DNA of 64,000 bases from Tubiluchus corallicola (Eukaryota; Priapulida; Priapulimorpha; Priapulimorphida; Tubiluchidae): NCBI GenBank assembly GCA_030141605.1, contig JAQGDQ010000306.1:37501-101500 (forward strand), in the 5' to 3' direction. Below are positions 1 through 10,715 of the stretch, in pieces. How positions within the stretch are numbered: position 1 is the stretch's first letter; the number at the start of each line of letters is the position of its first letter. Both the position numbers and the translations under genes were made by a program. The notes beneath the pieces are model-generated. The model was not told the DNA's origin. It saw nothing but the letters and a program-made list of their open reading frames with translations, and ran no database searches.

Positions 1-2117
1 GACTGAAGCAGCATTAAAATAATTTATTAAACTCTTGAAACCAAGCTTGACCAAAAGGAGCCAAGACTGAATTTGAACCAACAATAATGAATGAATTCAC
101 GCGAGGAGCGCAACGCCGTGACCCTGTCCACACTTGATGGCTAGTATCCTTGACTCTTTGACAGAGGCCGTTGTTCAGCACAACACTTTCAAGCCTCTAT
201 TCCAGGTGTTTTCCCTCCAAATTTCCCGTGTATAGTATTGTATAGTATAGCCTCCTGTATATAGAAATACGTTTTCTATATATTTAATTTCTATTACATT
301 AGCATTTGAGAAGTACCCAGCCGTAACTATTTAAGTTGTGCACAACGTGCTATTGAACTTAGGTCCTTCCCTCCTTGCAAGTTACGAACAAATTTAAGAA
401 GATTTTTGCGAAGACAGGCTTAGTGAATCCGTTCGTACGCACCGACTTACGAAGAAAATCGTTCGTAAAGACTTTAGTGAAACTGGCCCCAGTTGGATTG
501 CATATACATCGGCATTATTTCATGCGACACGCTTTGTTTTGATCATGGCTAGTCTCAGTTCAATCCTAACAGCTGACCAAACCAGTCTAAAATTTCCGCA
601 TTAATTGATTGAGTTCTGTACGTGAGTTGAGCAACAGGCTATTTATCATACCTTTAGAAGTACTGAAACGGCTCATTATAATTACATAACAACGAATTAC
701 ATTAGACAATTAAAAAACCAACCGCAAACCATTTGTTATTCGTCTGAAACTGTTCAAAATATTAAAAACAAGCAATGTCGCGACTCAGCTAACAAAGGTT
801 GTTGGCTATTGGTTTTTAGCATTAAAATTATTCCATTAAGATTTGCATAGCTGGTGCTTGCAGTTTGCAGAAAAATTATAATCTATGGTTCCTTGTTGTT
901 CATCGTTTCTTAAAAATATTGAAATTGCTTAATATCAATTTTCCAATATAGTAGGTCACGATAATGGAAAAAATGCCATGCACAAAAATTGCAAGAAAAC
1001 GTTTTTGTTTCGTTTTTTGTAGTATTTAGTCCAGCGAATAACATAGTAGGCCGAAATTTGAGCGCTATATTTGACCAAAATAAACAGGTATTTAGTCTAA
1101 TAAGATGGTGAAAAAATGTTCGCTTTGATTCAAAAGCATGAAACTTTACATAGTACGAGTTCATTAAATGATTAAATTTTTATTATGTAGTCAATCGAAA
1201 GTCGTTCAGTGTGGCTGCAAGTTTCGTGATGGCCGACAAAATGGCTGTTACTAACTCATAAAGCCCACATTTTTGGAATCGTGAACAAAGTCTACCTGTT
1301 TTGTCAACTAACATGCACGTACTGTTACAACGTAACAAGGTTATGTTTAAATGCTGGTATGGTTTCTCAAAAGAATACCATAATATTATATTATTACACA
1401 TACAATATTATATAATGCGTTGGGTTCATTGCTACACTCTGCATAACTTCTAGAAAAAGCAAATACCTTAAGTATATAGCTTTTCGTGAATTTGCGAATG
1501 CCGTAGGTCCTGAAAAGAATCAGTTCTACCAGAATTTACTGGTTACACCTGATTTCAGATTTTGCAGGAGAAAAAATAGCCTGTCTGCATGGTAAGAATT
1601 GAAGAGGTAACAGAAAAATTTGGTGTTTCTAAGATTTGTGCTTAAACGTTTTGCTACACTTTGGTATGAGAAAGCCAGCACATGCGTCACTGTGACAAGG
1701 CTAATAAAGACTTGCCCACAAAGAAATGTGTCATTGGGTGCAGTGTTGGAGCATACTGAATGGGCTGAGCATCAAGCAGAACTGTTGGGACCAGGCACTG
1801 ATCATGCCCTAAATTTTACTATCACTATTTGACTCAGGCTGGAAAAGTTTTACTGAACTGAGAAGAAAATCACACTGGATTTTGTATTCTAAGGCACCAA
1901 AAGAGTGTCAATAACTTTTTACTATAAAATTAATAAATAGGTTTTAATAAAACGAAAGGGTGTAAACTCGTACAATCACAGAAACATGCTGATGTTATTG
2001 CATTTCTGGCTATGTTTTATGTGATGGGATGCATTCTTGCACCAATTGCACAAAAAATGATGCTGTGTACCATCATTACAATAATCACTGCAATCATCTA
2101 TGTAGCACTATTGTGAG
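1..2117. other. Non-coding stretch, no gene recognised
   Basis: I see no supportable gene here. Short open frames at 910-1164 and 1183-1401 (minus) and 1620-1832 (plus) have no recognisable motifs, splice sites or biased composition. The segment around 380-490 repeats the words TTACGAA and GTTCGTA in both orientations and ends in AGTGAAACTGGCCCC, which suggests a small decayed DNA transposon without clear boundaries. Confidence 0.5.
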
Positions 2118-2436
2118 TAAATTACATAATGTTAAACTGTACTGGAACTTGAGCAAATTGCATAATGTTGGAATGTACTGGAACTTGAGCAAATTACATG
2201 TTGGAATGTAGCGAAACTTGAGCAAATTGCATAATATTGGAATGTATTGGAACTTGAGCAAATTGCATAATATTGGAATGTAGTGGAACTTGAGCAAATT
2301 GCATAATGTTGAACTGTACTGGAACTTGAACAAATTGCATAATGTTGGAATGTAGTGGAACTTGAACAAATTGCATAATGTTGGAATGTAGTGGAACTAG
2401 AGCAAATTACACAATGTTGGAATGTAGTGGAACTAG
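2118..2436. repeat. 36-bp minisatellite, about nine units
   Basis: About nine head-to-tail units of 36 bp, each beginning AAATTGCATAATGTTGGAAT and ending in a GGAACTTGAGC-like block. The third unit is three bases short and the last ones carry AACTAGA instead of AACTTGA. Because 36 is a multiple of three, the minus strand stays open in several frames and produces 12-residue repeats. These are a by-product of the array and not evidence for a protein. Confidence 0.9.
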
Positions 2437-2499
2437 ATAACATTTCATTTGAACATAAATATATATATACTTTGGTATAGTTTTTAGCGTGGCTTCACA

Positions 2500-2990
2500 A
2501 AATGTCCCACATCAAACTACTGACCCATTCTCAGTAACCACTGATGCAAGAATTTTATATAGCAATGTATAAAGTATGCAACATGTAGGTAAAAACTTAC
2601 AGAAGGACCACAAAATAGTTTGGAGAAAATAAACAGGACATCAATAAACACATTTTGGACTATTGTGAGAAGGACAGTTTTTAGGGTAGTCCGCCCTGAT
2701 GGACCAGTCACAACTTTTTTCTGCTACTGTCCGGATGATTACAATGGTGAGCAGCATAAGACTAGACCATGTAAACTTTTGAAACTTAGGTGGCTATAGC
2801 TCATCCTTATCATCCACAAATTTTCACAAACATAGTTTTTATGTGGTCCCACAAATGGGAAGTGCCGTAGGAAAGTCCGACCATTTTTGCGTAAAGGCAT
2901 AGACCTTCGAGAGAGGATGTTGTCTGGCTCTTGGACTAGAAGTAAAATTGTGACAATCGCATTTATGAAAATCAATATTGAGATGCCCGG
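2500..2990. repeat. Dispersed repeat family A, copy 1
   Basis: This roughly 450-bp block is clearly related to 10240-10600 and 28235-28720. Shared landmarks in order are a TAAAAACTTA(C/T)AGAAG block, AAAATAAACAG followed by CAGTAAACACATTTT-like text, ATCACAATGGTGA, then GGCTA...CCTCATCCTTA and ACAAATTTTCA. I could not define terminal repeats or coding capacity, so the class is unknown. It could be a non-autonomous DNA transposon. Confidence 0.7.
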
Positions 2991-3590
2991 TAATAGATGT
3001 ATAGCTTTTTATTTTCTGAATTAATTCCTTATGACAGATTCTACACTGGATTTAAATTGATAAAGATTTAATTGGCTTCCACTTGGATGACGATAAAGCA
3101 GCCCAATGGCATTCTTTTACCGGACCCGACATTTTCACAATCATTTAACTTTAACCCTTGTCTGTTATGAAACGATACTGACATGTTAATATACAAACCA
3201 ACTCTACCTAATTGAGATTTTTAATTAGAATCACTACTTATAAAATCATAATAACCATTCAGTCAGCATTATATATTATCAGTAGTATTTACTTTCGTGG
3301 CGTCTGCACATTTTCAGAAAGCCCGATAATTTTAACTGGAGAATTAAGTAAAGCTAATAAATTATTAATTGTCGTCTGTCAGCATACCGTAATATAAAAT
3401 TTGTTGGAGTCCTTGTACTACACCTGAGGTTATAAAAGTACCGTGAAAATAAATTTTATATAACCTACTCGAACAATTTATAAAGATTCATGTTACTGCA
3501 TTTGTTTCTATTTGTTATTGTTCGCGTCCTCTTTGTTTGTAAGTTTGTTCTTTGTTTGTTTCTTGCTCGCTCTTTTGTTGTGATTGATAC
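2991..3590. other. Non-coding stretch
   Basis: AT-rich sequence with no recognisable gene, repeat or RNA. It separates the family A repeat from the triplet-repeat cluster. Confidence 0.5.
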
Positions 3591-3592
3591 CA

Positions 3593-4090
3593 TCACCACA
3601 ACCACTACCACCACCACCACCACCACCACCACCACCACCACCACCACCACCACCACTAACACCGCCACCAACACCAACACCACCACGATCATCATCATCA
3701 TTATTACTGTTATTGCTACATTTATCATTTTGTTGCTGTTGATGTTGTCATTGTTGCAGTCGCTGTTGTTGTTGTTGTTGTTGTTGCTGTTGCTGCTGTT
3801 ATTGCTGTTGCTGCTGTTAATATTTACAGTGAACTTCATAATTTTCATCACCATAACCATCACCACTGTTCCTGTTGTTGTTGTTGTGCCTATAAATAAC
3901 GATGGATGATTACAGTAATAGTGATGACAATAATGACAACGATGTCGATAATGATGATATTACTAAAGACAACGATGATAACAGTGATGATTGTAGCAAA
4001 GATGACACTGATTATGATGTTTACAGTGACAATGATTGTGACAATTGTAGCAAAAGCGAGAATGACAGTGATTACTACTGCATATAGTAG
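3593..4090. repeat. Cluster of triplet microsatellites
   Basis: Three different triplet tracts follow each other: (ACC)n at about 3598-3655 with an ATC tail, then TTG/CTG repeats at about 3735-3820, then an imperfect GAT/GAC/AAC-rich tract at about 3900-4085. The last part has an Asp/Asn/Ser-rich open frame (3902-4087) with no non-repetitive sequence, so I treat it as repeat and not a gene. Long open frames on both strands here are caused by the triplet periodicity. Confidence 0.85.
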
Positions 4091-4283
4091 TTACAGCTAG
4101 CACTACACTATGTGGTACATTTAGGGTGCTTTTGATAATTCCATTGATTTAAATTCAGTCCTCATTTTATGCAAAATGCCTTAAAGGGGCTTGGCTAGCC
4201 AGAATAGATAATACTCAATTTTCAAATTTGGCAAAACTTTCTATTATTTATAACTAGCCATGCCCCATTAAAAATACTAGACG

Positions 4284-4375
4284 GTATAGTGCATTGGTTC
4301 TCAAACTGTGGGTCATGACCCCAAAAAGGGTCGTGAGCCTTTTTCTGGGGGTCACAAAGTTTTTATCAAAAAGGA
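4284..4375 (+). mobile_element. hAT-like DNA transposon end (decayed)
   Basis: The text GGTTCTCAAACTGTGGGTCA followed by TGACCCCAAAAAGGGTCGTGAGCC-type hairpin sequence resembles the terminal region of non-autonomous hAT (Charlie-type) elements, which commonly begin CAGTGGTTCTCAAACTGTGGGTC. The internal GGTCATGACC/GGGTCGTGAGCC palindrome supports this. The opposite end and target duplication were not found. Confidence 0.5.
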
Positions 4376-4383
4376 AATGCATC

Positions 4384-4445
4384 CTTTTTTACACAAACGC
4401 ACGCACGCACATGTGCGTGCGTGCGTGCGTGTGTGTGTATGTGTG
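4384..4445. repeat. Short CACG/GT microsatellite
   Basis: An interrupted tract of ACGC, then GTGC, then GT units between 4397 and 4445, directly after the hAT-like end. No coding signal. Confidence 0.7.
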
Positions 4446-4449
4446 TCCA

Positions 4450-4850
4450 TTTTTATTGAATTTGGCTTCTGCGACATATAATTAAAAAATTAAACCCCGT
4501 GCCCCTAGCGAAAATGTGGAGTAACTCTATGAGACCCAGGAGTTCAAAATGGCCGGCATTAGCCGTTTTGAAAACTATATTTTCTGTAGCTTCAACTACA
4601 CTGCTGCGTAATATATATGGCTATGTCAAGGAGTTCGTATTTGATAGCATTCTTATGAATTAACGTATTTTCGACCTTCCAATCTAATTTAAATCCAGAA
4701 TCGGACATTTTGGATTTATCTCTTGAAGTGGTTTCGCGGAGAATTTTTAAGTGATTTGGGACAATGCTGCACAGCTTATGTTTTTTAAATATTCTTGGTT
4801 GAAAAATTGGTTGAGATGCCACTATTGTTGTGTTAAGGATAAGTTATGTA
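4450..4850. repeat. Dispersed repeat family B, copy 1
   Basis: The segment matches 26800-27060 over a few hundred bases. Shared blocks include GGCTT(C)TGCGACA, AAAAAATTA, CTAGCG(A)AA(A)TGTG, ACTCT(A/G)TGAGA, a TCAAAA(T/A)(G)G block, CTACA(C/G)TGCT(G/A)CG, and later TTCGTATTTGAT. No terminal repeats or coding region are visible. It is a diverged interspersed repeat of unknown class. Confidence 0.65.
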
Positions 4851-5458
4851 TTTTTTTAAATTGACAAAAGTTTGTTTCTCTCGCCCATATTATTATAATT
4901 TTTATTTATTTCAGTCGTCCAGTATTCGTTACACATTTTTTATAATTTCATTTAATGAATGCTAACAGCCGCTTATCGCTTATCGGGTTTTTCTCCGTTA
5001 CACACAACATCGATATGAGTAAAAGTAGATTTTACAAATCAAGCCCAGTTATTTAAACCCGCGTCAGCTTGATTTATTGACTCCTTCTATAAAAGAGATT
5101 CGAATAATTTTTGGCAAATTAGTACCTGATCATGACAATTTCTCCATGGAGTAAGAAATTAAATTTTGCAGTGTTGATAATAAACGACAAAGCCTTGTAC
5201 TTTGCCTCAAGAGTTAAAGACGGTGTGAAAGGACCTGGTACGAAAGAATACCAATTGATTCGCATTACAATGTCGCGCTGTGAAAAAGACTTGAAGCAGA
5301 TAGCGTATCAGAAGCATATGGGATTAGGGCTGTGACAGGCGATTGAGGTACTTGGTACTAAACTACAAACATTAGATATTAGATACAACAATATATTAGA
5401 TATAAGAATAAGGTATTTTGCTGAGTAGCCAAACGCGTAAGCTTCACAACCGAAGTTA

Positions 5459-5655
5459 TGGCGCGTACGCAGACGTAGCGACTTCTCTCGCAACTTATTG
5501 CGCAACTTCTCTTTTAGAGTAAAGTTGCAATATGCGAAGTTACAACTTGGCAACTTCTCTCGCAACTTGTTGTAACGTGTGAACGGCTTGGCAACTTCTT
5601 TCAGCAAGAAGTGCGCAACAAGCTGCGAGATAAGTCTCTACGTCTGAACGCGCCA
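5459..5655. mobile_element. 197-bp MITE with TTA target duplications (Harbinger-like)
   Basis: The left end TGGCGCGTACGCAGACGTAG and the reverse complement of the right end (TGGCGCGTTCAGACGTAGAG) match over about 35 bp with few differences, forming terminal inverted repeats. The element is flanked on both sides by TTA (5456-5458 and 5656-5658), the TWA-type duplication known for PIF/Harbinger transposons. The interior is made of repeated GCAACTTCTCTCGCAACTT-like words and has no open frame. It is a non-autonomous element. The superfamily assignment rests on the 3-bp duplication and is an inference. Confidence 0.75.
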
Positions 5656-5944
5656 TTAAACAACACCAAGCCTTGTCAGTGATTGACGCGTGACTGCCTG
5701 TATTCAATACTCACACCATTAACTGGGCGGTTTCATTTGCTATATTCATTCTAGACGTTCACTGTTAATAGGCATTTTATTGTATGCGTTTGAGGACGCA
5801 AAACTATGAAAACCAATCGCTGCATTTTCACCGTGTTTTCAATTGGAGTCCGCATTGCTAAAATTTAGGTTCTTATTGTAATTTAAAGTACAATAAAGTT
5901 AACACATTTTTTAAGTTTCCTATTACATTAAATTAAACAAACAA

Positions 5945-6118
5945 GAGAGTGGGTGATAAGTAAATAAACGAAGAGCAAGAGAGAGTGTGTGTGCGCGCGC
6001 GTGGGTGAGTGCGTGCGTGTGTGTAGTTGTGTATTTGAGTGAGTGAGTGCGTGCGTGTTTGTAGTTGTGTATTTGAGTGTGCGTGCGTGAGTGCATGTGC
6101 ATGTTTGTGTGCATGTGC
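5945..6118. repeat. GT/GC-rich microsatellite
   Basis: Imperfect GT and GTGC units interrupted twice by a duplicated TTTGTAGTTGTGTATTTGAGTG-like block. Histidine/threonine-rich open frames on the minus strand come from this repeat and are not genes. Confidence 0.8.
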
Positions 6119-8559
6119 GGCTTACAATGCGTAAATGTAACTTCAGTTTCATAAAACATAAATGTGCCTTTCATTATTTGGTAATTCTGGATACAGAATA
6201 TAAACTTTAGAACTAGCAAATTGTCAAACAGCAGCTAACAGGATGTTTTCTACTTACAGGGTGACACTTCAGCCAATTTCAAAAAGTGCCTAATTGGTCT
6301 GCTTGGATAATTCTAAGTTGCAGGGGTACCACGTACAAAAAAACTTACTTCACATTTAACTGAATACGGGATTGCATGCTCTGTGTTATTATATGTGCTG
6401 AAAAAAAAAGAAAATGTTTTATCAGCTTCATCTAAATAGTCATTTTACAGTAGTTACATATATAAGTGGAATATTTTGCGGTTCAAAAATAATTTGTAAT
6501 TTCTTATAGCAATTTAATATATCTAACTATATAATACGCAATAAAAAGCTTGTGAATTTCTACAGATGCACTTCTGTAATTTGCACTTTCATCTGGTCTA
6601 TTTGCTTTGAACATGCAAAGGTCTCACTTCCGTGGGCAGATGCAGACCTTAAAGACATGTACGTCGTCGTCGTCGTCGTCATCATCATCATCATTCTCCA
6701 CCGGCGCAGAGGGTCTGTTTTGTTGTATCTATCTGTCTATCCATTTGTGGATCTTCCCGACACGAGCAATCGTTCATTCCATCAACTCTACCAGTAAGCT
6801 AATCAGCCTCATCATCATTATCAATTTATTAGTATATTAATTAAAAGTAGTTTCGACAGAACCGCCCACGGATGCTCAAACATTTTAATATGTTTGACTT
6901 CAATTGCCACAAACATGCGTCGCTGACACACGCGATACATACATTTTGGGAAAAGTATCGACCGTAAAACAGGCAAGAACATACGCTATTTATTTACTTT
7001 TATTTGTTATTATTCGTACATAAATGTACATTAACACAATACAGACACACAGTACATTAGTGATATTTACAAATATAGTTAGTTATTAATATATGTACAT
7101 TACTTAATATTTACATATTTACAATACACTACACACAAAAATAATACAAGGGGAAAAAACAAAAAATAATAAAAAGACAGAGATGACATTCGCTAGCCTT
7201 AAAAATTACCTTCAAAACCTTAAAAACGCCAAACAATTATCTATATGTAGTTAATCTTCCATGATAAATGTTAAGATTTCATTCAGCTCATTCAAGTTGA
7301 AAGAGAAATATCTTGCTTTTATTGTATCTAAAATATCCACGACCAGAAATACTCCAGAAATGTGATCCTCAGTTAGGTTTCATTCGTCTTTAAATACGTA
7401 TGATCGTACAAGCTTCGGACAATCATCAGTGCGAAATGCCAAAATCTATATTATATTTTTGGCATATTTATATCACATTATTTCTCATACATGATAAAAT
7501 TAAATGCTCAACTTTGTTGAGCAAAAAAAGAAACCAGACTATTACGCTATGATAACGTGTATAAAAGAACTTGACGCACCTTGCCTCGAATACTAAGCTT
7601 TGCCACATTGCAAATATGGGGCAGAAAATGACTGTGTAATTTTCTTGGAAGTTTCCATAATTGTCTCACACCTATATTCCACGCGGTATCATTCTATGGC
7701 ATGGTATTAATTTATACCATTACTATAGTAAACTACTCGAGCTGGACAAATTAATTTAACATTTTTTATTTAAAATACGCGCGTTTAATTATCAAAAGAC
7801 TTTAGCATTGTTACAGGTGTTAAAATGCATACTTTCCCCTTCTTAAAAGTGGAATATGATATGAAAAATCAGCCTGTTTCGTTTTATTTATCTCAAACTA
7901 GTCTTGCGTATCTGACTACATTATAGTAACAGTGAAAACTCAAGGACATGTATAAAATTGTTTTGAAGTCGATAACTCAGAAATGTACAGCAAGCTATTG
8001 ATATTTGGGTCAATACAGCATTATGGAACTGCAGGTATGCATTTGAATGCAAACATTTGAGCGATGTCTTAATCAATGTGAACAGCTTAATCATAAAACT
8101 GTGTTTTTTCGTAAATTTTCAAGCTTGATAGCAATCTTAGTTACTACAAGCATAAGTAAATGATTACATACATGATAGGCCTTATTAAAAAACGAGTTCA
8201 TATTTACGTATTACATTATTGTAGAACTGTATAAGACAATAACTTTTTTCCAGTTTCTTCTCCCTCTTTCATGAACCAAAATGGTTTTGCTTAACAGCAA
8301 ATCAGCCTTCTAGCTGAAAATTAACTCTAATGCATGCTGTCAAAATGAAATCTACGTCTATGAAACATTACGAAATGAAAGCCAAACTTTTTCGGCAACC
8401 AAAACAGGGTCAACTAAAAGGGTCCTGTCAAGCAAAATAAGTACGCAAATGGAAGTTTCTAAATCGATCTAACAGTTCAATAAAAATCCAATAAAATGCT
8501 GATTGTTGCAAAATGTTGCACACTAAAAGAAGAAAAGAAGAAAAATCACACCTATAATC
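6119..8559. other. Non-coding stretch
   Basis: No gene recognised. A short GTC/ATC triplet tract lies at about 6663-6695. The region 6980-7190 is AT-rich with repeated TACATTA/TATTTACA words and a downstream A-rich run, which could be the antisense tail of a retroelement, but nothing diagnostic is present. Confidence 0.45.
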
Positions 8560-9620
8560 TAGTTCCACTTTCAGGAAAGGGAAACCTTGGAGGTGTTTTT
8601 TCTAAAAGTGGGCAGCATAGCCATTTTTATGAATTTTGGTTATGCTGAATCCGAAAAAAGGCTGTAGCCAGCTCGAAAAATTAGCAGAAAGGGATTAAAG
8701 AAGCAAAAAACAAACCTGGCTGCCACGTTTCTGCACAAACAATGTAAATTAAGAAAAAATTAACATTAACAAGTCATACAAGTCATTACGACATCTATTA
8801 CAGAGTAGTTGGACTCGAGAAACTCATTTGTGTCATTTTCATTTCAAAACTGGCTACAGTTATTAAGATGACTGCCACCCAATAACGAAATAATGCTGAT
8901 CGTGCAGTTATATTAACCGCTCATCAAAAGATTCATTACATAAACAAAAAACAATCAACTGGCTCTTCTTGAATACAGAAAACTCTACTAGCCCAAAATA
9001 ATGCAAAGCGGTTCAAGCAGTAAAATAAGTAAAAAACAAAATGGCCGTCGCGATCCCGATATAATTGTCTAGCAGAATGGTGAAAAACTTGCTTTTTTCA
9101 CCTAAGTTACAAAACTTTGCACAATACTGTAATCAATCAAAGTAATTAATTTTGATTATGAGATCAATCAAAAATCGTGTAATATTGCTGCCACAGAATG
9201 AGCTGTGGATTGCTTGACTTCTAAAACCTATATTTAGACACCAATATTATCATCTTATCTGTTCCAACAGTTAATTATAATTGATTGGCATAATTTCGTT
9301 TTGTATGGCGGCAATTTTGAAAACAGCAACCATTCTTGTAATAAAGGTAGCAGAAATGGATTGCTTAGACCCAACTGCCTTGGAACCGATGTCACAATCG
9401 TTTCATAAAATTAATTTTCTGGGAACTCCTTTTAATTTACATTGCTTGTGCAAAAACTTTGGGGCAATTTTGTTTTTTTTGGATTTTTAACCCTTTTCCC
9501 TTAATTTTTCAAGCTAGCAACAGTTTTTTTGGGATTCATCATAGTCAAGTTGATAAGACTGGCTATGTTGATCATTTTTAGAAATAAACGGCGGCCCCTA
9601 GACCTTTGCAGACGCACATT
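8560..9620. mobile_element. Large foldback element 1 (imperfect inverted repeat)
   Basis: The left arm (about 8560-8915) reads on the opposite strand as the right arm (about 9285-9620). For example, TTTTCGGATTCAGCATAACC from the complement of the left arm corresponds to TTTTTGGGATTCATCATAGT on the right, and AATTTACATTGTTTGTGCA corresponds to AATTTACATTGCTTGTGCA. The arms have clearly diverged. The spacer is about 370 bp. No transposase is visible. The arms could also be two inverted copies of one repeat. Confidence 0.65.
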
Positions 9621-9854
9621 TTCAGGATATGGGCCTAAAGTAGTAGTGAAACTGATAAATCAACACAGTTTTTCAATCTACAGCGTATACAGTAGCAGCA
9701 GCAATTGCAACGGCAGCAGTCACATAAAAAGGCACGTAGTGTTTCCTTATTTATAACTTGTACATACAATCAAAAATTAAAAATCATCACAAAATCGGGA
9801 ACAATCGAAAATCAACGTAAATTATCATTTGTCGTGCTCATGTTTTATCAAAAA

Positions 9855-10715
9855 CTCTATAGGCGAGTAGGAGAACAATTTTTTGTGAATTAATTGTGAC
9901 ATAAATGCTTTTGCTTTTTTGAATCAGTATGATGTAGCATTCCAGAAAAATTCGCCCGATGAATTGGCTCGAGGAACATTTTTAAGGCTCGTTGAAATTC
10001 AGGCCCAGGTGAGCGCCTGGAAATGTAAACAGTTGTGCATGGCAAGGATGAGGGCATACAATGTTGTAGCCATGCAAAATTCGAGAGATGACTCTGTTAG
10101 TATTTTGATGTGCACCATTGTGATCATGTGGATAGTAGCAGAAAAAATTTGAATAGTCCTTCATGGCGCACTACATACTGTACATACTGCCCCACCCTAA
10201 AGTAACTACTGATAATGGGATTTTATATACATGTAACAGTGTCGAGAGCAGTGCACTGTATAGATAAAACTTATAGAAGAAATAAGAGAAAGCCAAAGAA
10301 AAATAAACAGGGCATCAGTAAATATATTTTTGGGCTACGATGAAACGGGACGCTTTTTAGGGTAGTGAAGGACTATTCAAAATTTTTTTCTACTGTTATT
10401 CACATGATCACAATGGTGCACAGCAAAACACTAACAGAGTCATGCCTCAAATCTTACATGGCTACAACATTGTACGTATAGCCTCATCCTTGCCATACAC
10501 AAATTTTTACATTTTCAGCTACTTACCTGGGCCTAAAGTTCAACCGGTCCTAAAAAAAATTTCCCAGGGCCAATTCAAGGGGGAATTTTTCTGGAATGGT
10601 AATGGTACATAGAATACTGATTCAGAAAAAACAAAAGCATTTATGTCGCCACTAATTCTCGCAATTGGGTAGTTTAGCGCTATTCCCACTCGCCTACTAT
10701 AGCTTTTTAGAACTA
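9855..10715. mobile_element. Large foldback element 2 containing family A sequence
   Basis: The left arm (about 9855-10160) is the imperfect reverse complement of the right arm (about 10355-10715). Matching words include GACATAAATGCTTTTG, CATTCCAGAAAAATTC, GGCAAGGATGAGG and CACCATTGTGATCATGTG. The right arm and loop carry dispersed repeat family A, also found at 2500-2990 and 28235-28720. Transcripts crossing it could fold into a hairpin with roughly 300-bp arms. No protein-coding capacity is seen. Confidence 0.7.

Noticed and set aside
1620-1832. Small protein gene with EHTEWAEHQAELLGPGTDHA
   Set aside because: Reads plausibly but has no recognisable domain, splice sites or neighbours to support it.
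2094-2443. Three overlapping minus-strand repeat proteins
   Set aside because: They arise because the minisatellite period of 36 bp is divisible by three. Three frames being open at once argues against selection on any one.
3490-3909. Long Thr/Leu-rich open frames on both strands
   Set aside because: They are produced by the ACC and TTG/CTG triplet tracts, with no non-repetitive coding sequence.
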